A stretch of 45,416 nucleotides of DNA from Synergistaceae bacterium (GTDB lineage: Bacteria > Synergistota > Synergistia > Synergistales > Aminobacteriaceae). The stretch spans positions 1 through 45,416 of the forward strand of contig JAFRAH010000009.1 in the NCBI GenBank assembly GCA_017405525.1. The letters run 5' to 3'. The translations under genes were made by a program, and so were the position numbers. Positions 7,898 to 15,719 of this stretch are shown here, piece after piece. The stretch's first letter is position 1. Each line of letters starts with the position of its first letter. The notes below the pieces were generated by a model. That model made no database searches. It was not told the origin of the DNA and worked only from the letters and a program-made list of their open reading frames with translations.

Positions 7898-8725
7898 ATG
7901 AAGTCTGTAAAAATTCTCGCAGTCCTTCTTGCAGTGTGTCTTCTGGCCGGAAGCGCATACTCAGCCGAACACAAAATAGGCCACCTCTCAAAGGTGAACA
8001 TGACCTCTGAAGAGTTCACCAAGTTCAGCGATAACGATGTCTCTAAGGGCAAAACCGCAATATTCACTGCCGGACAGCCTTACCCGATGACACATGTATT
8101 CTATGACTCGTTGATGGCCATGCAGATGGCACTCAATGCCGGTGAAGTAGATGCTATTTCCCTGCCTGAAGACGTGGCAGAATATCTCATGAGACTCAAC
8201 GATGGCTACAAGATAGTATCAATAGTTCGCACACTGCCTTCAACGCTCTCTTTCGGTTTCCGCAAAGATGACGACCCCGCAATGAGAAACAAGTTCAACG
8301 AGGCCTTGATGTCAATGAAAGCTGACGGGACGCTTGCGATACTTCGGGAAAAATACATAGCTGAGCCCGGACTTGATGAGCCTGAACCTGTGGAGTTCGG
8401 AGTGTATGAGAACATCGACAAGAAGATAAAGGTTGCCGTAACTGGAGACCTTCCGCCGATAGATTTCGTTGCTGCTGACGGAAAACCTGCCGGGTTCAAC
8501 ACTGCGGTGCTCGCCGAAATTGCCCGGAGGCTCAAGGTGAATGTCGAGCTCGTGAACATTGAGTCAGGTGCACGTGCCGCCGCATTGGCTTCGGGACGTG
8601 TTGATGCTGTCTTCTGGTTCCAGTTCCAGAAGGGAGCGGACAAACAGGCAGATGTTCCTGAAGGTGTCGTGCTCTCTGAGTCATATTACGGCTGGAATGA
8701 AGTCCTCAACATAGGGAAGAAGTAA
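7898..8725 (+). CDS. Periplasmic solute-binding protein (SBP_bac_3-like) with lobes in swapped order
   Basis: 275 residues from the ATG at 7898 (TTAGGAGG upstream). A signal peptide ends at AYS-AEH near residue 24. The halves resemble amino-acid-type binding proteins but in reverse order. Residues about 25-165 look like the usual C-terminal half (HKIGHLSKVNMTSEEF, LNAGEVDAISLPEDVAEYLM, then FNEALMSMKADGTLAILREK, the typical final helix). Residues about 185-275 look like the usual N-terminal half (IKVAVTGDLPPIDFVAADGK, PAGFNTAVLAEIARRLKVNV, then ALASGRVDAVFWFQF). No permease or ATPase gene is adjacent, so the transporter is elsewhere or the protein is a sensor-type binder. The ligand is probably an amino acid or similar small polar molecule; this is inferred from the family. 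Confidence 0.75.
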   Translation: MKSVKILAVLLAVCLLAGSAYSAEHKIGHLSKVNMTSEEFTKFSDNDVSKGKTAIFTAGQPYPMTHVFYDSLMAMQMALNAGEVDAISLPEDVAEYLMRLNDGYKIVSIVRTLPSTLSFGFRKDDDPAMRNKFNEALMSMKADGTLAILREKYIAEPGLDEPEPVEFGVYENIDKKIKVAVTGDLPPIDFVAADGKPAGFNTAVLAEIARRLKVNVELVNIESGARAAALASGRVDAVFWFQFQKGADKQADVPEGVVLSESYYGWNEVLNIGKK

Positions 8726-8752
8726 CCTGTTGAACAACCGAAAAAATCCCTG

Positions 8753-8783
8753 CCCTCCTGAGAGTTATTCGGGAGGGTTTTTG
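8753..8783 (+). terminator. Rho-independent terminator after the solute-binding protein gene
   Basis: CCCTCC (8753-8758) pairs with GGAGGG (8772-8777), followed by a T-rich tail. It separates the solute-binding gene from ahcY. Confidence 0.7.
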
Positions 8784-8836
8784 TTATACTATGACAATCT
8801 CACAATACAGATAATTCACAGGAGGCAAAAATCTTA

Positions 8837-10081
8837 ATGTCAGACTATGAAGTGAAAGACCTCAATCTTTCGGAACATGGCCAGAAAAAAATCGACTGGG
8901 CTTGGCAGTATATGCCCTCGTTGCAGTTCAGCTACAACAAGTACAGGGAAGCACAGCCCTTCAAGGGTGCAGTTATTGCGGCGTGTCTTCACCTTGAGGC
9001 GAAAACCGCAAACCTCCTCATTACCCTCAAGAAGCTCGGAGCAAGAGTAGCAGCATGTGGCAGCAACCCCCTCTCGACTCAGGATGACATTTGCGCCGCC
9101 CTCGCGAAAAACGGCGTGAACGTCTACTCACACCGCGGCATGTCAACGGATGAGTACTTCGGGTATGTCCGCAAAGTCCTGAACTACAAGCCCAACGTGA
9201 TAATCGATGACGGAGCTGACCTTGTCGCAACAATACATCAGGAGATGACCGGCCTAATCCCCGAAATTCTCGGAGGCTCTGAGGAGACCACTTCAGGGGT
9301 CAAGAGGCTCAAGGCCATGAACTCGCAGGGTGTCCTCAAGTTCCCGATGATTGCGGTGAATGATGCCCTCAGCAAATACTTGTTCGACAACCGATACGGT
9401 ACAGGCCAGTCAGTCTGGGATGGCTTCATCAGAACCACTAACATGATTGTTGCAGGAAAGACCGTTGTAGTTGTGGGCTATGGCTGGTGCGGAAGGGGCG
9501 TTGCTATGAGGGCTCAGGGTATGGGTGCGCACGTCATAGTTACGGAGATTGACCCCCACAAGGCATGTGAGGCACTGATGGATGGTTTCCGCGTCATGAG
9601 CATGGAGAAGGCCGCAAGTCTCGGCGATATATTCCTGACACTCACGGGGAACATTCACGTTATACGCCGTGAGCACTTCGCACGCATGAAGAACGGTGTA
9701 GTGCTGGGGAATGCTGGGCACTTTGACGTTGAGATAAGCAAGCCCGATTTGTCGGCAATGTCTGACCACATCGAGCACTTACGCGACAACATAGACACCT
9801 ACGTCATGAAGGACGGCCGCCGAATAAACCTTCTCGGTGAAGGACGGCTGACTAACCTTGCCTGTGCTGACGGCCACCCAATCGAGATTATGGACCTGAG
9901 CTTCTCGTTACAGCTTGAGTCAGCACTGCACATCTTCACGCACAAGCTGGAGCCCGGACTTTACCCCGTCCCAATGGAGACAGACAGGGCAGTGATGGAG
10001 GCAAAACTTGCGGCGTTGGGGATCGAAATCGACATAATGACCGACGAGCAGACAGAGTACATGAAGAGCTGGCAGGAGTAA
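8837..10081 (+). CDS. ahcY: Adenosylhomocysteinase (S-adenosylhomocysteine hydrolase)
   Basis: Splits S-adenosylhomocysteine, the by-product of methylation, into adenosine and homocysteine, using a tightly bound NAD. 414 residues, a usual length for the shorter prokaryotic forms. Substrate-domain motifs include AACGSNPLSTQDDI, DDGADLVATIH and VNDALSKYLFDNRYGTGQS. The NAD site is VVVVGYGWCGRGVAMRAQGM (GxGxxGxG-like), and GNAGHFDVEI near residue 297 matches the conserved late motif. AGGAGG lies 12 bases before the ATG. The next gene begins 6 bases after the stop and acts on the same metabolite, so the two form an operon. No SAH riboswitch can be seen in the short leader. Confidence 0.95.
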   Translation: MSDYEVKDLNLSEHGQKKIDWAWQYMPSLQFSYNKYREAQPFKGAVIAACLHLEAKTANLLITLKKLGARVAACGSNPLSTQDDICAALAKNGVNVYSHRGMSTDEYFGYVRKVLNYKPNVIIDDGADLVATIHQEMTGLIPEILGGSEETTSGVKRLKAMNSQGVLKFPMIAVNDALSKYLFDNRYGTGQSVWDGFIRTTNMIVAGKTVVVVGYGWCGRGVAMRAQGMGAHVIVTEIDPHKACEALMDGFRVMSMEKAASLGDIFLTLTGNIHVIRREHFARMKNGVVLGNAGHFDVEISKPDLSAMSDHIEHLRDNIDTYVMKDGRRINLLGEGRLTNLACADGHPIEIMDLSFSLQLESALHIFTHKLEPGLYPVPMETDRAVMEAKLAALGIEIDIMTDEQTEYMKSWQE

Positions 10082-10087
10082 TCAGGA

Positions 10088-11359
10088 ATGGCGACACTGT
10101 TCAAGGACGTATACATTTCGGACGGCTCAAGGACTATTGCAGAGCGTGTTCACCTCCTCGTCTCAAAGGGAAGGATAGCCTCAATCACAGACGCGCGGGA
10201 AAATCCCCCAAGTGCCGACAAGATAATTTCAGGTCGCGGAAAAATGGCAGTAATCCCCGGTTTCGTCAACGCACACACTCATGCGGCAATGGTCTTGCTC
10301 AGGGGACTTGGTGAGGATGCCCCGTTGATGGAGTGGCTGAAGAATAAAATCTGGCCGGTTGAAGACAAGCTGACCCCTGAATATATTTACTGGGGAACTC
10401 TTTCGGCCATGCTTGAGATGCTCGCTACAGGGACAACGTGCTTCGCTGATATGTACTTCGAGATGGAGGGCGTTGCGGATGCTGTCCTTTCTGCGGGAAT
10501 GAAGGCGGCACTCTGCAGGGGCATAACCGCCGGAGAACCGGGCAAAATCGAGCGTTCCCTCCAGAACAACATAGAGCTTGCGGAGAAGTACCACGGCCGC
10601 GAGGGTCTCATCACCGTACAGCTTGGGCCTCATGCACCCTATACCGTCCCGATGGAGGCCATGAAGAGCATCACTGAGGCGGCAAAATCCCACGGCTTAG
10701 GTGTTCACTTCCACTTCCTGGAGACCAAAGGAGAGCGCGACAATCTCGGCATGACTCCGTCAGAGTACCTTGAAGCCTCCGGGCTGGACTCAGTACCCTA
10801 CGCTAACCTTGCTCATTCCGTTTGGCTTGACCCTGATACTGAGCTCCACGAAAATATATCGCTCATTCACTGCCCTTGCAGCAACCTAAAGTTAGGCAGC
10901 GGAATAATGCCCCTTCCTTCGTGGCTTGACCGTGATGTTCCTGTTGCACTTGGGACTGACGGAGCATCGAGCAATAACCGCCTCGACATGTGGGAGGAGA
11001 TGAGGACTGCGGCAATCCTCCACAAGGGCGCAAGCATGAACCCCGTATGTGTTCCTGCAGTTGACGCTCTGAGAATGGCGACGTATGAGGGTGCCCGGGC
11101 GTTCGGTTTCTCGCAGAAGGGAATGATACGCGAAGGTTGGGCGGCTGATTTGGTGCTCGTCAACCTCGACAGCCCCCACTACATTGGTGTGAACGGTGAG
11201 AACTTAGCGGCCTATCTGGTCTATGCCGGGAGCTCCGGGGATATTGCCGGGACAATGGTCAATGGCAGGTGGCTCTACAGGAACGGCGAATACCCCACGC
11301 TTGACCGTGAGGAGATCATGCAGAAGTCTCACGAGGCACGCAAGGCAATCACCGAATAG
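10088..11359 (+). CDS. mtaD: 5-methylthioadenosine/S-adenosylhomocysteine deaminase (MtaD-type amidohydrolase)
   Basis: Zinc amidohydrolase expected to deaminate S-adenosylhomocysteine, methylthioadenosine or related adenosines to inosine forms in the cytosol. 423 residues. Metal and catalytic positions are visible: HxH in NAHTHAAMVLLRGLGED (about residue 60), His and Glu in VHFHFLETKGE (about 215), His in NLAHSVWLD (about 240) and Asp in ALGTDGASSNNRLDMWEE (about 290). It follows ahcY by 6 bases, so two routes for removing SAH are encoded side by side. The exact substrate within the MtaD/SsnA group cannot be read from sequence. Confidence 0.88.
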   Translation: MATLFKDVYISDGSRTIAERVHLLVSKGRIASITDARENPPSADKIISGRGKMAVIPGFVNAHTHAAMVLLRGLGEDAPLMEWLKNKIWPVEDKLTPEYIYWGTLSAMLEMLATGTTCFADMYFEMEGVADAVLSAGMKAALCRGITAGEPGKIERSLQNNIELAEKYHGREGLITVQLGPHAPYTVPMEAMKSITEAAKSHGLGVHFHFLETKGERDNLGMTPSEYLEASGLDSVPYANLAHSVWLDPDTELHENISLIHCPCSNLKLGSGIMPLPSWLDRDVPVALGTDGASSNNRLDMWEEMRTAAILHKGASMNPVCVPAVDALRMATYEGARAFGFSQKGMIREGWAADLVLVNLDSPHYIGVNGENLAAYLVYAGSSGDIAGTMVNGRWLYRNGEYPTLDREEIMQKSHEARKAITE

Positions 11360-11376
11360 AGAGCAACAATATAACG

Positions 11377-11413
11377 TCCCTCCTCTGGAATTTTCGGGGG
11401 AGGGATTTTTTTT
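11377..11413 (+). terminator. Rho-independent terminator of the ahcY-mtaD operon
   Basis: TCCCTCC (11377-11383) pairs with GGAGGGA (11399-11405), followed by eight T. Confidence 0.85.
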
Positions 11414-11448
11414 ATGTGTACTGTCAGAAAGTCAAGGCATTAAGCCTG

Positions 11449-11457
11449 TGATACAAT
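11449..11457 (+). promoter_or_regulatory. Extended -10 promoter of the first sugar-transferase gene
   Basis: TGATACAAT, inside a 21-base segment (CCTGTG-A-TACAATCTCCGCAA) that recurs with one change before the second sugar-transferase gene. No clear -35 box. Confidence 0.5.
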
Positions 11458-11495
11458 CTCCGCAATATTCCTGAAGGGAGATTATTTTTTTTGTC

Positions 11496-12869
11496 ATGGC
11501 CTCGCGCATAAAAGTCTTCACGTTCTCAGTCATACAGATTATTATTGATGTCCTCTTGTGGCAGTTGTGCCTGATTTTCCCGCCCGCTAACATGACGTTT
11601 GAGATACGAATATTCCTCACTGGCACAATGGCAGCATGTTTCCTCTTCCGAAAACTTTACGGCTTCAGGAACTGGGCACTCTGGGACGAAATTACCTGCG
11701 TCCTCAAAGCCTCAGTACTGATGCTCCTGCTGAGTGTCCTGTACCTTTACGCCAACAAGTTCACCGTCTCAACCTTCAGCGTAACAGCAAGGATAGCCTT
11801 CTTCATCCCCCTAACTCTCACAGCAAGGTACTTCTTCAGGTGCTGGCTCTTCAGGTCCGGGCTTCTGTCGAAATCAGTAATCATTCTCGGTGCAGGGAAG
11901 ACCGGCGAAATTTTCGCGCACTGTATAGCCTCATCACCCTTCACGATACGGCGGGCAGTATGCTTCCTTGACGACGACCCCGAAAAACAGGGCCGCGAGA
12001 TCTCTGGTGTCAGGGTTGCCGGTGAACTTGGGGACTTCGCGGGAGTACAGTCATCGCTTCATGCTGACGAGGCAGTGATAGCCATTCCTTCGGCCTCACG
12101 TAAACGGGCTGCCGACATCCTGAACATGGTAGAGGAGAGCATAGACCGGGTGCTCTACATTCCTGACATGTACATGCTCACGACATCGACAGCAACAATC
12201 AGGAGCATGGACGGCCTGCCTGTAATCTCATCGTCCCAGGGTCTCCTTAACCCCGTAAACATATTCTTCAAGACCGTAATAGACTACATAGGTGCTGCTG
12301 TGGCTCTTGTGGTATTTTCACCGTTCATGATTTGGGCGGCCTGGAAGATAAAGCGCGAGGACGGTGGGCCGATACTCTTCATTCAGGAACGCACGGGATG
12401 GAAGGGAAAACACTTCAGGACGTACAAGTTCCGCTCAATGTACACGAACGCCGACGAGATTACGCGAAAACTCTTCAGCGACCCGGAAATATTCGCGTCC
12501 TACAAGAAGGGAATAAAGCTCAAGGATGACCCAAGACTGACGGAAATCGGGGCGAAAATCAGGAAGACCAGCATTGATGAACTGCCTCAGCTCATTAACG
12601 TCTTCAGGGGTGAGATGAGCCTAGTAGGTCCGAGACCGTTAATACAGAGTGATGTTGACATGATTTACGGCGAACGTTTCACGAAGAAGGTATATGCCGC
12701 CAAGCCGGGCCTTACGGGCATCTGGCAGGTCAGCGGGAGGAGCGACCTCGATGCTGACTTCAGGCGTGAGATCAACTGCTACTATGTCCATAACTGGAGC
12801 GTGTGGCTGGATCTGGCAATACTCCTCAAGACCCCCCTTGCAGTCATAACCCACAAGGGAGCATATTAA
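11496..12869 (+). CDS. Polyprenyl glycosylphosphotransferase, WbaP/CpsE type (copy 1)
   Basis: Transfers a sugar-1-phosphate from a nucleotide sugar to undecaprenyl phosphate, the first step of surface polysaccharide assembly at the inner membrane. 457 residues: about four N-terminal membrane segments; a Rossmann-like CoA_binding_3 domain ([17 protein letters not shown] near 128, then VCFLDDDPEKQGREISGV); a membrane hairpin near 260-285; and the catalytic domain ([52 protein letters not shown]) ending in HKGAY. The acidic pair in SIDELPQ is the catalytic site in this superfamily. It starts at the ATG at 11496 with GAAGGGAG 15 bases before, rather far. It is the first of three tandem paralogues; which sugar is used is unknown. 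Confidence 0.9.
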   Translation: MASRIKVFTFSVIQIIIDVLLWQLCLIFPPANMTFEIRIFLTGTMAACFLFRKLYGFRNWALWDEITCVLKASVLMLLLSVLYLYANKFTVSTFSVTARIAFFIPLTLTARYFFRCWLFRSGLLSKSVIILGAGKTGEIFAHCIASSPFTIRRAVCFLDDDPEKQGREISGVRVAGELGDFAGVQSSLHADEAVIAIPSASRKRAADILNMVEESIDRVLYIPDMYMLTTSTATIRSMDGLPVISSSQGLLNPVNIFFKTVIDYIGAAVALVVFSPFMIWAAWKIKREDGGPILFIQERTGWKGKHFRTYKFRSMYTNADEITRKLFSDPEIFASYKKGIKLKDDPRLTEIGAKIRKTSIDELPQLINVFRGEMSLVGPRPLIQSDVDMIYGERFTKKVYAAKPGLTGIWQVSGRSDLDADFRREINCYYVHNWSVWLDLAILLKTPLAVITHKGAY

Positions 12870-12880
12870 CCCCGTTCCTG

Positions 12881-12889
12881 TGGTACAAT
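12881..12889 (+). promoter_or_regulatory. Extended -10 promoter of the second sugar-transferase gene
   Basis: TGGTACAAT within CCTGTG-G-TACAATCTCCGCAA, matching the element before copy 1 at 20 of 21 positions. It implies that the promoter was copied along with the gene. Confidence 0.5.
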
Positions 12890-12943
12890 CTCCGCAAATC
12901 ACAATACAATTCAAGAAGGAGGCGTAAAGAAATAGAGACTGAC

Positions 12944-14344
12944 ATGCAGAGGATAAAGCCTCAGAAAACATCATCACAAACAGCACGCTTCCTGCTGTAT
13001 TCCCTCCAGGCAGTGATTGACGCTGTGCTCTTCTATTCGTGCATGGTCATTATGCCGGGGAAAATGCCGCATGAAACGAGGGCATTCCTCACAGGGACTA
13101 TGCTTTTGTTCTTCATGTTCGGGTCAATGTATGGCTTCAGGAACTGGACTTTCCGGGACGAAATGAAGAAATGCCTCCGTTCGGGACTGATCATATTTCT
13201 CGTCAGCGTCCTCTTCTTCTACACCAAGGGCAACAGGGCACGGCTTTTCTCCGTAGTTTTGGGGCTCTCGCTCTTTATCCCCCTTGACCTAGCAGTGCGC
13301 TATCTCTACAGGCGGCTGCTCTTCAGGGCAGGGCTTGCTGTTACGTCGGTGATAATACTCGGAGCAGGTGAGGCAGGTGAACTCTTCGCGCAGAACATCA
13401 CTAAGTCCCCGTTCACCGCAAGGAAGGTGCTCTGCTTCCTAGACGACAACCCGGCCATGAAGGGCAGAATCATCGGGGGTGTCCCGGTTCTGGGGGCAAT
13501 CTCCGAATTCGGGAGGGTTCAGGACGAACTGAAGGCGGATGAGGCGGTGATAGCGATACCAACGGCCTCACGTAGGGAGCTTTCGGGGATACTCGGCGAG
13601 GTTGAGGAGAGGATTGACCGCGTAATGTACATTCCCGACATGTACATGCTGACGACAATGACGGCCAAGATGAGGAGCATTGACGGAATGCCCGTGATCA
13701 CGTCATCACAGGGACTGCTCAGTCCGGTGAACATGCTGGCGAAGAACATCATCGACTACGTGGGAGGAACTGTTGCGCTGCTGCTTGCATCGTTTATCAT
13801 GCTGCCTGTTGCCTGGCTGATCAAGCGACATGACGGCGGAAGTGTCCTGTTCTATCACGGAAGGGTAGGGAGGGAGTTAAAGCCTTTCCGTATCTGCAAG
13901 TTCAGGACGATGGTACCCAATGCTGAGGCCATGCTTCAGGAGATGCTGAAGGATGACAAGCTCAGGGCAGAATTTGAGGAGTCGTTCAAGTTCAGGAATG
14001 ACCCCCGGATAACGCCGCTCGGCAAGTTCCTCCGTAAGTCCAGCCTTGACGAACTGCCCCAGCTGTTCAACGTCCTCAAGGGAGAGATGAGCCTTGTGGG
14101 GCCGCGCCCGATAGTGCAGAAGGAGGTTGAGCTGTATTACGGCTACAGGACTGCGCGGCAGATATTCCGGGTTAAGCCGGGGATGACGGGTTACTGGCAG
14201 GTGAACGGACGCAATGACGTGGAGAACTACCAGCAGAGAATAGACTTTGACCTGTACTATATACACAACTGGAGCGTATGGCTTGATATTGTCATCATGA
14301 TACGGACATTCAGGGCGGTGTTCAAGGGTTCGGGGGCATATTGA
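12944..14344 (+). CDS. Polyprenyl glycosylphosphotransferase, WbaP/CpsE type (copy 2)
   Basis: 466 residues with the same plan as copy 1: four N-terminal membrane segments, a CoA_binding_3 domain ([18 protein letters not shown], then [17 protein letters not shown]), a membrane hairpin, and the catalytic domain ([53 protein letters not shown]) ending in GSGAY. The many shared blocks with copy 1 ([20 protein letters not shown] versus [20 protein letters not shown]) show recent common origin. Start: the ATG at 12944 lies 21 bases after AAGGAGG, too far for ordinary use, while that site is 9 bases before an in-frame ATA (12932). An ATA start or a leader effect is possible. It has its own copied promoter. 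Confidence 0.88.
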   Translation: MQRIKPQKTSSQTARFLLYSLQAVIDAVLFYSCMVIMPGKMPHETRAFLTGTMLLFFMFGSMYGFRNWTFRDEMKKCLRSGLIIFLVSVLFFYTKGNRARLFSVVLGLSLFIPLDLAVRYLYRRLLFRAGLAVTSVIILGAGEAGELFAQNITKSPFTARKVLCFLDDNPAMKGRIIGGVPVLGAISEFGRVQDELKADEAVIAIPTASRRELSGILGEVEERIDRVMYIPDMYMLTTMTAKMRSIDGMPVITSSQGLLSPVNMLAKNIIDYVGGTVALLLASFIMLPVAWLIKRHDGGSVLFYHGRVGRELKPFRICKFRTMVPNAEAMLQEMLKDDKLRAEFEESFKFRNDPRITPLGKFLRKSSLDELPQLFNVLKGEMSLVGPRPIVQKEVELYYGYRTARQIFRVKPGMTGYWQVNGRNDVENYQQRIDFDLYYIHNWSVWLDIVIMIRTFRAVFKGSGAY

Positions 14345-14348
14345 GCCG

Positions 14349-14357
14349 TGATATAAT
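14349..14357 (+). promoter_or_regulatory. Extended -10 element after copy 2
   Basis: TGATATAAT followed by CTCAGG. It lies 33 bases upstream of a stronger promoter, so copy 3 may have two tandem promoters. No -35 box recognised. Confidence 0.35.
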
Positions 14358-14389
14358 CTCAGGAATGCAGATAATCTCACAGAAAGGAC

Positions 14390-14419
14390 TTGACACAATT
14401 GGTTTCGGGCATGTATAAT
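14390..14419 (+). promoter_or_regulatory. Consensus sigma-70-type promoter for copy 3
   Basis: Perfect -35 TTGACA (14390-14395), an 18-base spacer and a perfect -10 TATAAT (14414-14419). This is the strongest-looking promoter in the window. Transcription would start near 14426, inside the pentanucleotide repeat, leaving a leader of about 110 bases. Confidence 0.75.
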
Positions 14420-14420
14420 C

Positions 14421-14444
14421 CCACGCCACGCCACGCCACGCCAC
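14421..14444 (+). repeat. Pentanucleotide tandem repeat (CCACG, 4.8 copies)
   Basis: Four full CCACG units plus CCAC directly downstream of the -10 box, at the expected transcription start. Short repeats of this kind change length by slippage. Here that would alter the start region or leader of the third sugar-transferase mRNA and not its reading frame. Confidence 0.9.
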
Positions 14445-14537
14445 CCATCTTTGTCTCTCATCACAACTAGCAGGGAATAATTCACGTTCGCTCACTAAGC
14501 ATCCAGGGCGGACGTTTCTTTTTGGGGAGGCGCAATC

Positions 14538-15665
14538 ATGAACATGTCTCCCAAGACCTGCAAGGCTCTCACGCTCTCGTCATCACTCATCCAGGCAGCA
14601 TTTGACGCATTCATCCACCATCTGATACTTTCGGGCATTCTCTCACTTAGCGGCGCAAGTCTTGAGGACGAGGCTCGTACCTTCCTGACTGGCACGGTGA
14701 TAGTGTGCTTTGCCTTCGGTGGCCTCTATGGTACGGGTATCCTCATGCGGGGTGCTCACGAGGAGCGTCATTCAGTCGTTCGTTCGGGATTCCTGGCGGG
14801 GTTCGTGAGCGTGCTCTTTGCCCTCACGTCTGAGGCTGCCGTCCCATTGATGCCCGTAATCCTGAGTCTCGTTGCGTTCATGGCCGCAAGTCTGGGGTTG
14901 AGGTACTCACTCCGTCATTTCGTGGCCTCAAAGCGTCCCGGATTCATGAAGATGCTCACTGCACGGCCTGCATACGGACTTGAAGCCCCGTCAAGTGAGC
15001 CTGATACGTCGTTGCGGAAGGAATACAGGTACAACATGAGGGAGATACTGAGGCACAAGAGCAGGCTGTACTTCCTCGTGAAGCGGGCGTTTGATGTCGT
15101 CTCGTCTGGTATTGCGCTCGTTGTGTTGTCGCCCGTTCTTCTGGTTACGGCAGTCGCAATAAAACTTGAGGACGGCGGACCCGTGTTCTTCAGTGCAGAA
15201 CGTTACGGCAGGGATATGGGGACGTTCAGGATGCTGAAGTTCCGCTCAATGGTGCCTGATGCTGAGAGCAGGATAAAGGAGCTCCTGAAAGATAACGAAA
15301 TGACCGGCCACACGTTCAAGATAAAGGATGACCCAAGAATTACGCGTGTGGGAAAGTTCATCAGGAGATACAGCATAGACGAGCTCCCCCAGTTGTGGAA
15401 TGTCTTTACCGGCGATATGTCGGTGGTTGGGCCGCGCCCGGTGATTACGCTGAACATGGAGACCTGCGACGATTACGACCGTCAGAGGTGGCTTGTCCGT
15501 CCGGGCCTCACGTGCTACTGGCAGGTTTCAGGCCGCGCAGACGTGAAGTGGGAGCAGTGGATCGAGATGGATCTTGACTATATCGAGAACATGAGCGTGT
15601 GGGAGGACGTGAAGCTGATACTGAAGACGTTTCCCGTAGTGTTCAAGGCAGACGGGGCATATTAG
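14538..15665 (+). CDS. Polyprenyl glycosylphosphotransferase, short form lacking the Rossmann domain (copy 3)
   Basis: 375 residues from the ATG at 14538 (GGGGAGG seven bases upstream). It has three to four N-terminal membrane segments, then a linker of about 50 residues where copies 1 and 2 carry the CoA_binding_3 domain, so it is about 80 residues shorter. A membrane hairpin (IALVVLSPVLLVTAVAIKLE) and the full catalytic domain follow: LKFRSMVPDAESR, RYSIDELPQLWNVFTGDMSV, VGPRPV, PGLTCYWQVSGRAD (C where G is usual) and a terminal ADGAY. It should still be a working sugar-phosphate transferase at the inner membrane; the missing domain may change regulation. It has its own strong promoter with a repeat. 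Confidence 0.88.
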   Translation: MNMSPKTCKALTLSSSLIQAAFDAFIHHLILSGILSLSGASLEDEARTFLTGTVIVCFAFGGLYGTGILMRGAHEERHSVVRSGFLAGFVSVLFALTSEAAVPLMPVILSLVAFMAASLGLRYSLRHFVASKRPGFMKMLTARPAYGLEAPSSEPDTSLRKEYRYNMREILRHKSRLYFLVKRAFDVVSSGIALVVLSPVLLVTAVAIKLEDGGPVFFSAERYGRDMGTFRMLKFRSMVPDAESRIKELLKDNEMTGHTFKIKDDPRITRVGKFIRRYSIDELPQLWNVFTGDMSVVGPRPVITLNMETCDDYDRQRWLVRPGLTCYWQVSGRADVKWEQWIEMDLDYIENMSVWEDVKLILKTFPVVFKADGAY

Positions 15666-15676
15666 GCACAAGGGCA

Positions 15677-15711
15677 GAAAAAATCCCCCTTCTCACTCAG
15701 TCAGGAGGGGG
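15677..15711 (-). terminator. Rho-independent terminator of nrdJ
   Basis: Read on the minus strand, AGCCCCCTCCT-type stem (15703-15711 with 15685-15693, one mismatch) followed by a run of T (15677-15683). It lies between the convergent sugar-transferase and nrdJ genes. Confidence 0.75.
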
Positions 15712-15719
15712 CTAAATAT

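Noticed and set aside
8784-8836. Possible SAH riboswitch before ahcY
   Set aside because: Only about 50 bases separate the terminator from the gene, and no SAH riboswitch core can be recognised.
11481-11493. T-run just before sugar-transferase copy 1 as a slippage switch
   Set aside because: It lies before the start codon, and the upstream frame has no other start, so slippage would not alter the protein.
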